NCBI GenBank assembly: GCA_003134435.1
Contig: PLBE01000056.1
Coordinates: forward strand, 6,008-49,933
DNA: 43,926 bases
Direction of reading: 5' to 3'
Origin: Acidobacteriaceae bacterium
GTDB taxonomy: Bacteria > Acidobacteriota > Terriglobia > Terriglobales > Acidobacteriaceae
The notes under the pieces: model-generated
What the model was told of the DNA's origin: nothing
Database searches by the model: none
The model's input: the letters and a program-made list of their open reading frames with translations, nothing else
Shown: piece by piece, positions 42,373 to 43,926 of the stretch
How positions within the stretch are numbered: the first letter of the stretch is position 1
Layout of the letters: each line of letters starts with the position of its first letter
Translations under genes and position numbers: made by a program

Positions 42373-43638
42373 CTACTGCGGCGTGGCTGACGTACTGACC
42401 TTCCGCAGATCTGAATCGGAAATTGCGCCCGCTGTTCCAGCTACAAAGAAATTGTGATCGTAGAGGTTGCGGTACATGCGTCCGGCGATTTCCGCGGCCT
42501 TGGGCCCGAAAGTGGGACGGCCACCTTGCAGGAAGACGACGGTCACGATGCGTCCGATGTCGGTGTTGGCGTAGGAGGCAAACCATCCAAAGCGGGTACC
42601 GGCGTGGGAACATGTCCCGGTCTTACCGAGGATCGATTCCTCGTTGAAGTTCAACCGCAGGCTGCGCGCGGTGCCGTAGGCGACGGCTCCCGCCATACCG
42701 TCGGAGAGTTCAGGAATTACGGGCTCGATATCGAGATGGCGCTTGACCCGAGGCTGGAAGCTGGCAACCGCATCGGGGCTGGTGGGATGTTGCAGGTAGT
42801 AGAGCGTGCCGCCGTTTGAGATTGCCGTCACCAGCGCTCCCAGTTGCAGCGGAGTCATCGAAATGCCCTCGCCGAAAGAGCACATCTTGCTGACACCGCC
42901 GAGTTTCGCGGGAATTTCTTCTTCGGGATACGTACCCAGATGTTCGCCCGGAATGTGATAACCGGCCAGTTCGCCGAGTCCAAACTGGTGGGCGTAGTAC
43001 TGAACTTTCTCGAAGCCAAGCTTGCGCCCGACGGCTTCGAAGTAGGCATTGTTCGAATGCGCCAGCGCCTCGGTGAGATTCATCCGGGTGCGGCCGCCGA
43101 GAGCAACTTCGGTTTGCTTGTCGATCACACCTTCGCTCAGCGCGGCAAGAGCGACGGAAAGCTTGATGGTGGAGCAGGGCTGCGCGCCGCTCGCAAGCGC
43201 GAGCTTCTGATTGACCATGGCGAGAACGCGTCCGCTGGTGGGCTCGATCGCGACCACCGTGCCGTTCATGTTGCCGAGGGCGTCGATGGCAGCCTGACGG
43301 ACCACGGGATCTTCGCCACCGGTCACATCGCCTTCGGTGATGTCAGCGGCGAAGGAACTGGTGTGGAAACGCTCATAATAACGATGACGGCGCCTTGTGG
43401 CCGCAGCGTGCGAGCGGGGAGAAGCCGTAGCGGCGTAATGCGAACGCGGGACGCGGCTGCGCGCCAGACTTCGCATACGTCTTTTCGCGTGCTGATTTTC
43501 GGTTACGGCGCGGGATTTCGGGTGTGTCACCGGGCGCGGGTTAACGCTGGCTGCCAAGCCAACTGCTTCCAGCAAGATTGCCAATCCTAAAAAAAATCCA
43601 AGACGTAGAAAACATCTACTAGACTTCACTTCACCCAT
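42373..43638 (-). CDS. Stand-alone penicillin-binding transpeptidase (class B PBP-like)
   Basis: This encodes 421 residues. A signal anchor (about residues 11-31) is followed by an unusual Arg/His/Ser-rich linker (about residues 35-95). The transpeptidase domain has all three motifs: S156-T-I-K159 in GAQPCSTIKLS, S195-N-N197 in AHSNNAYFE and K339-T-G341 in LGKTGTCS. Serine acylation and D,D-transpeptidase or carboxypeptidase activity in the periplasm are therefore expected. The N-terminal pedestal of typical class B PBPs is missing, making it short. The ATG at 43638 has only a weak GGGG upstream. A sigma-54-type element lies about 60 bp upstream, and the TMTC-like gene follows 64 bp downstream, possibly in one operon. 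Confidence 0.88.
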   Translation of the reverse strand: MGEVKSSRCFLRLGFFLGLAILLEAVGLAASVNPRPVTHPKSRAVTENQHAKRRMRSLARSRVPRSHYAATASPRSHAAATRRRHRYYERFHTSSFAADITEGDVTGGEDPVVRQAAIDALGNMNGTVVAIEPTSGRVLAMVNQKLALASGAQPCSTIKLSVALAALSEGVIDKQTEVALGGRTRMNLTEALAHSNNAYFEAVGRKLGFEKVQYYAHQFGLGELAGYHIPGEHLGTYPEEEIPAKLGGVSKMCSFGEGISMTPLQLGALVTAISNGGTLYYLQHPTSPDAVASFQPRVKRHLDIEPVIPELSDGMAGAVAYGTARSLRLNFNEESILGKTGTCSHAGTRFGWFASYANTDIGRIVTVVFLQGGRPTFGPKAAEIAGRMYRNLYDHNFFVAGTAGAISDSDLRKVSTSATPQ

Positions 43639-43693
43639 CCCCGGTGGTCATTGGCCAATCTGCCGCTTTAGTCTGTTGGCCTAGTCAGTTAGA

Positions 43694-43710
43694 TGCAATA
43701 GACTCGCCAA
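43694..43710 (-). promoter_or_regulatory. Sigma-54-type -24/-12 element before the transpeptidase gene
   Basis: The minus strand reads TTGGCGAGTCTATTGCA, with GG and GC 10 nt apart and a good TTGCA -12 box; position 5 of TGGCA is changed. The predicted start is near 43683, 45 nt before the ATG. No TGCCY-N6-GGGCA dyad is seen upstream, and 43711-43926 holds no recognisable gene, only a 6-bp hairpin (43858-43874). Confidence 0.45.
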
Positions 43711-43926
43711 ATCCCCACACCGAAGGCACGGTCTGCTGCAACTATCCGATAGTAGGCGATTTAGGCTTTTCGGAGCAAGGTAAAACTGGTTGCTTGGCGG
43801 AAGCGGAATCCGTTCGATAACTATCTGAATAAATTGGCTTTAATGGGATTTCATCCAAGAGGACACGCTCCTCTGTAATCTCATAGACTGGTTAACCGGG
43901 AAGTGCGCGAATGTTGCACGATCTTG

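Overview
The window looks like chromosomal DNA of an acidobacterium (Acidobacteriota, probably a Terriglobia-type soil lineage). The inference rests on a GC-rich sequence, an Oar/Cna-B-type TonB-dependent receptor of about 1,100 residues, a GWxTD-domain protein, NHL-repeat secreted proteins, TMTC-like TPR glycosyltransferases and a polyheme protein with chitobiase-like C-terminal repeats. No 16S rRNA or other phylogenetic marker is present, so this assignment is inference.

Left third (1-13222), cell-surface biogenesis. A left-truncated NHL-repeat protein and a small secreted protein are followed by two paralogous polytopic membrane proteins (2292-3893 + and 5507-7009 -) that flank a GT-C-like membrane glycosyltransferase. 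Next come four parts resembling a DltABCD-type acylation machine: an SGNH/GDSL hydrolase with a TPR-like insert (7864-9549), an MBOAT O-acyltransferase (9590-11056 -), a fatty-acyl-AMP-ligase-like enzyme (11226-12956) and an acyl carrier protein (12971-13222). The intergenic regions at 1978-2220 and 7230-7470 are diverged copies of one another. Each has a sigma-54-type -24/-12 element pointing outward at both ends, at almost identical spacing, around a conserved core.

Gene graveyard (13231-14249). A decayed spermidine-synthase-like gene (5' end lost, one frameshift, one nonsense codon) abuts a mid-gene fragment of a GT4 glycosyltransferase on the other strand. An octaheme c-type cytochrome-like protein with four chitobiase-type C-terminal repeats follows (14250-17075).

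Centre (17736-25456), carbohydrate storage and envelope. It encodes a GlgX/TreX-type debranching enzyme, a small helical periplasmic protein, a YbhN/AglD-type flippase-like protein, a pyridoxamine-phosphate-oxidase-fold protein, phosphoglucomutase and a small K+-channel-like protein. The flippase and pgm genes share near-identical upstream control regions: a -24/-12 element with a 33-bp double-dyad enhancer-like block (30/33 identical) about 65 bp further upstream.

Recombination scar (25547-28465). An RND efflux pump gene has lost its 5' end and is joined directly to the C-terminal part of a tyrosine-recombinase gene, which ends 24 bp from the 3' end of a tRNA-Lys(CTT) gene.

Right third (28733-43926). 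It holds a His/Gly-rich small secreted protein, a small hypothetical protein, a PilZ protein, the large TonB-dependent receptor, a GWxTD protein paired with a smaller beta-barrel protein, a MacA-like adaptor with an ABC ATPase but no permease, a TMTC-like TPR glycosyltransferase and a stand-alone penicillin-binding transpeptidase preceded by another sigma-54-like element.

The two most interesting things are the FAAL-ACP-MBOAT-SGNH acylation locus and the apparent sigma-54 control of surface-related genes by duplicated bidirectional promoter modules. No CRISPR array, complete insertion sequence, rRNA or replication origin was seen.
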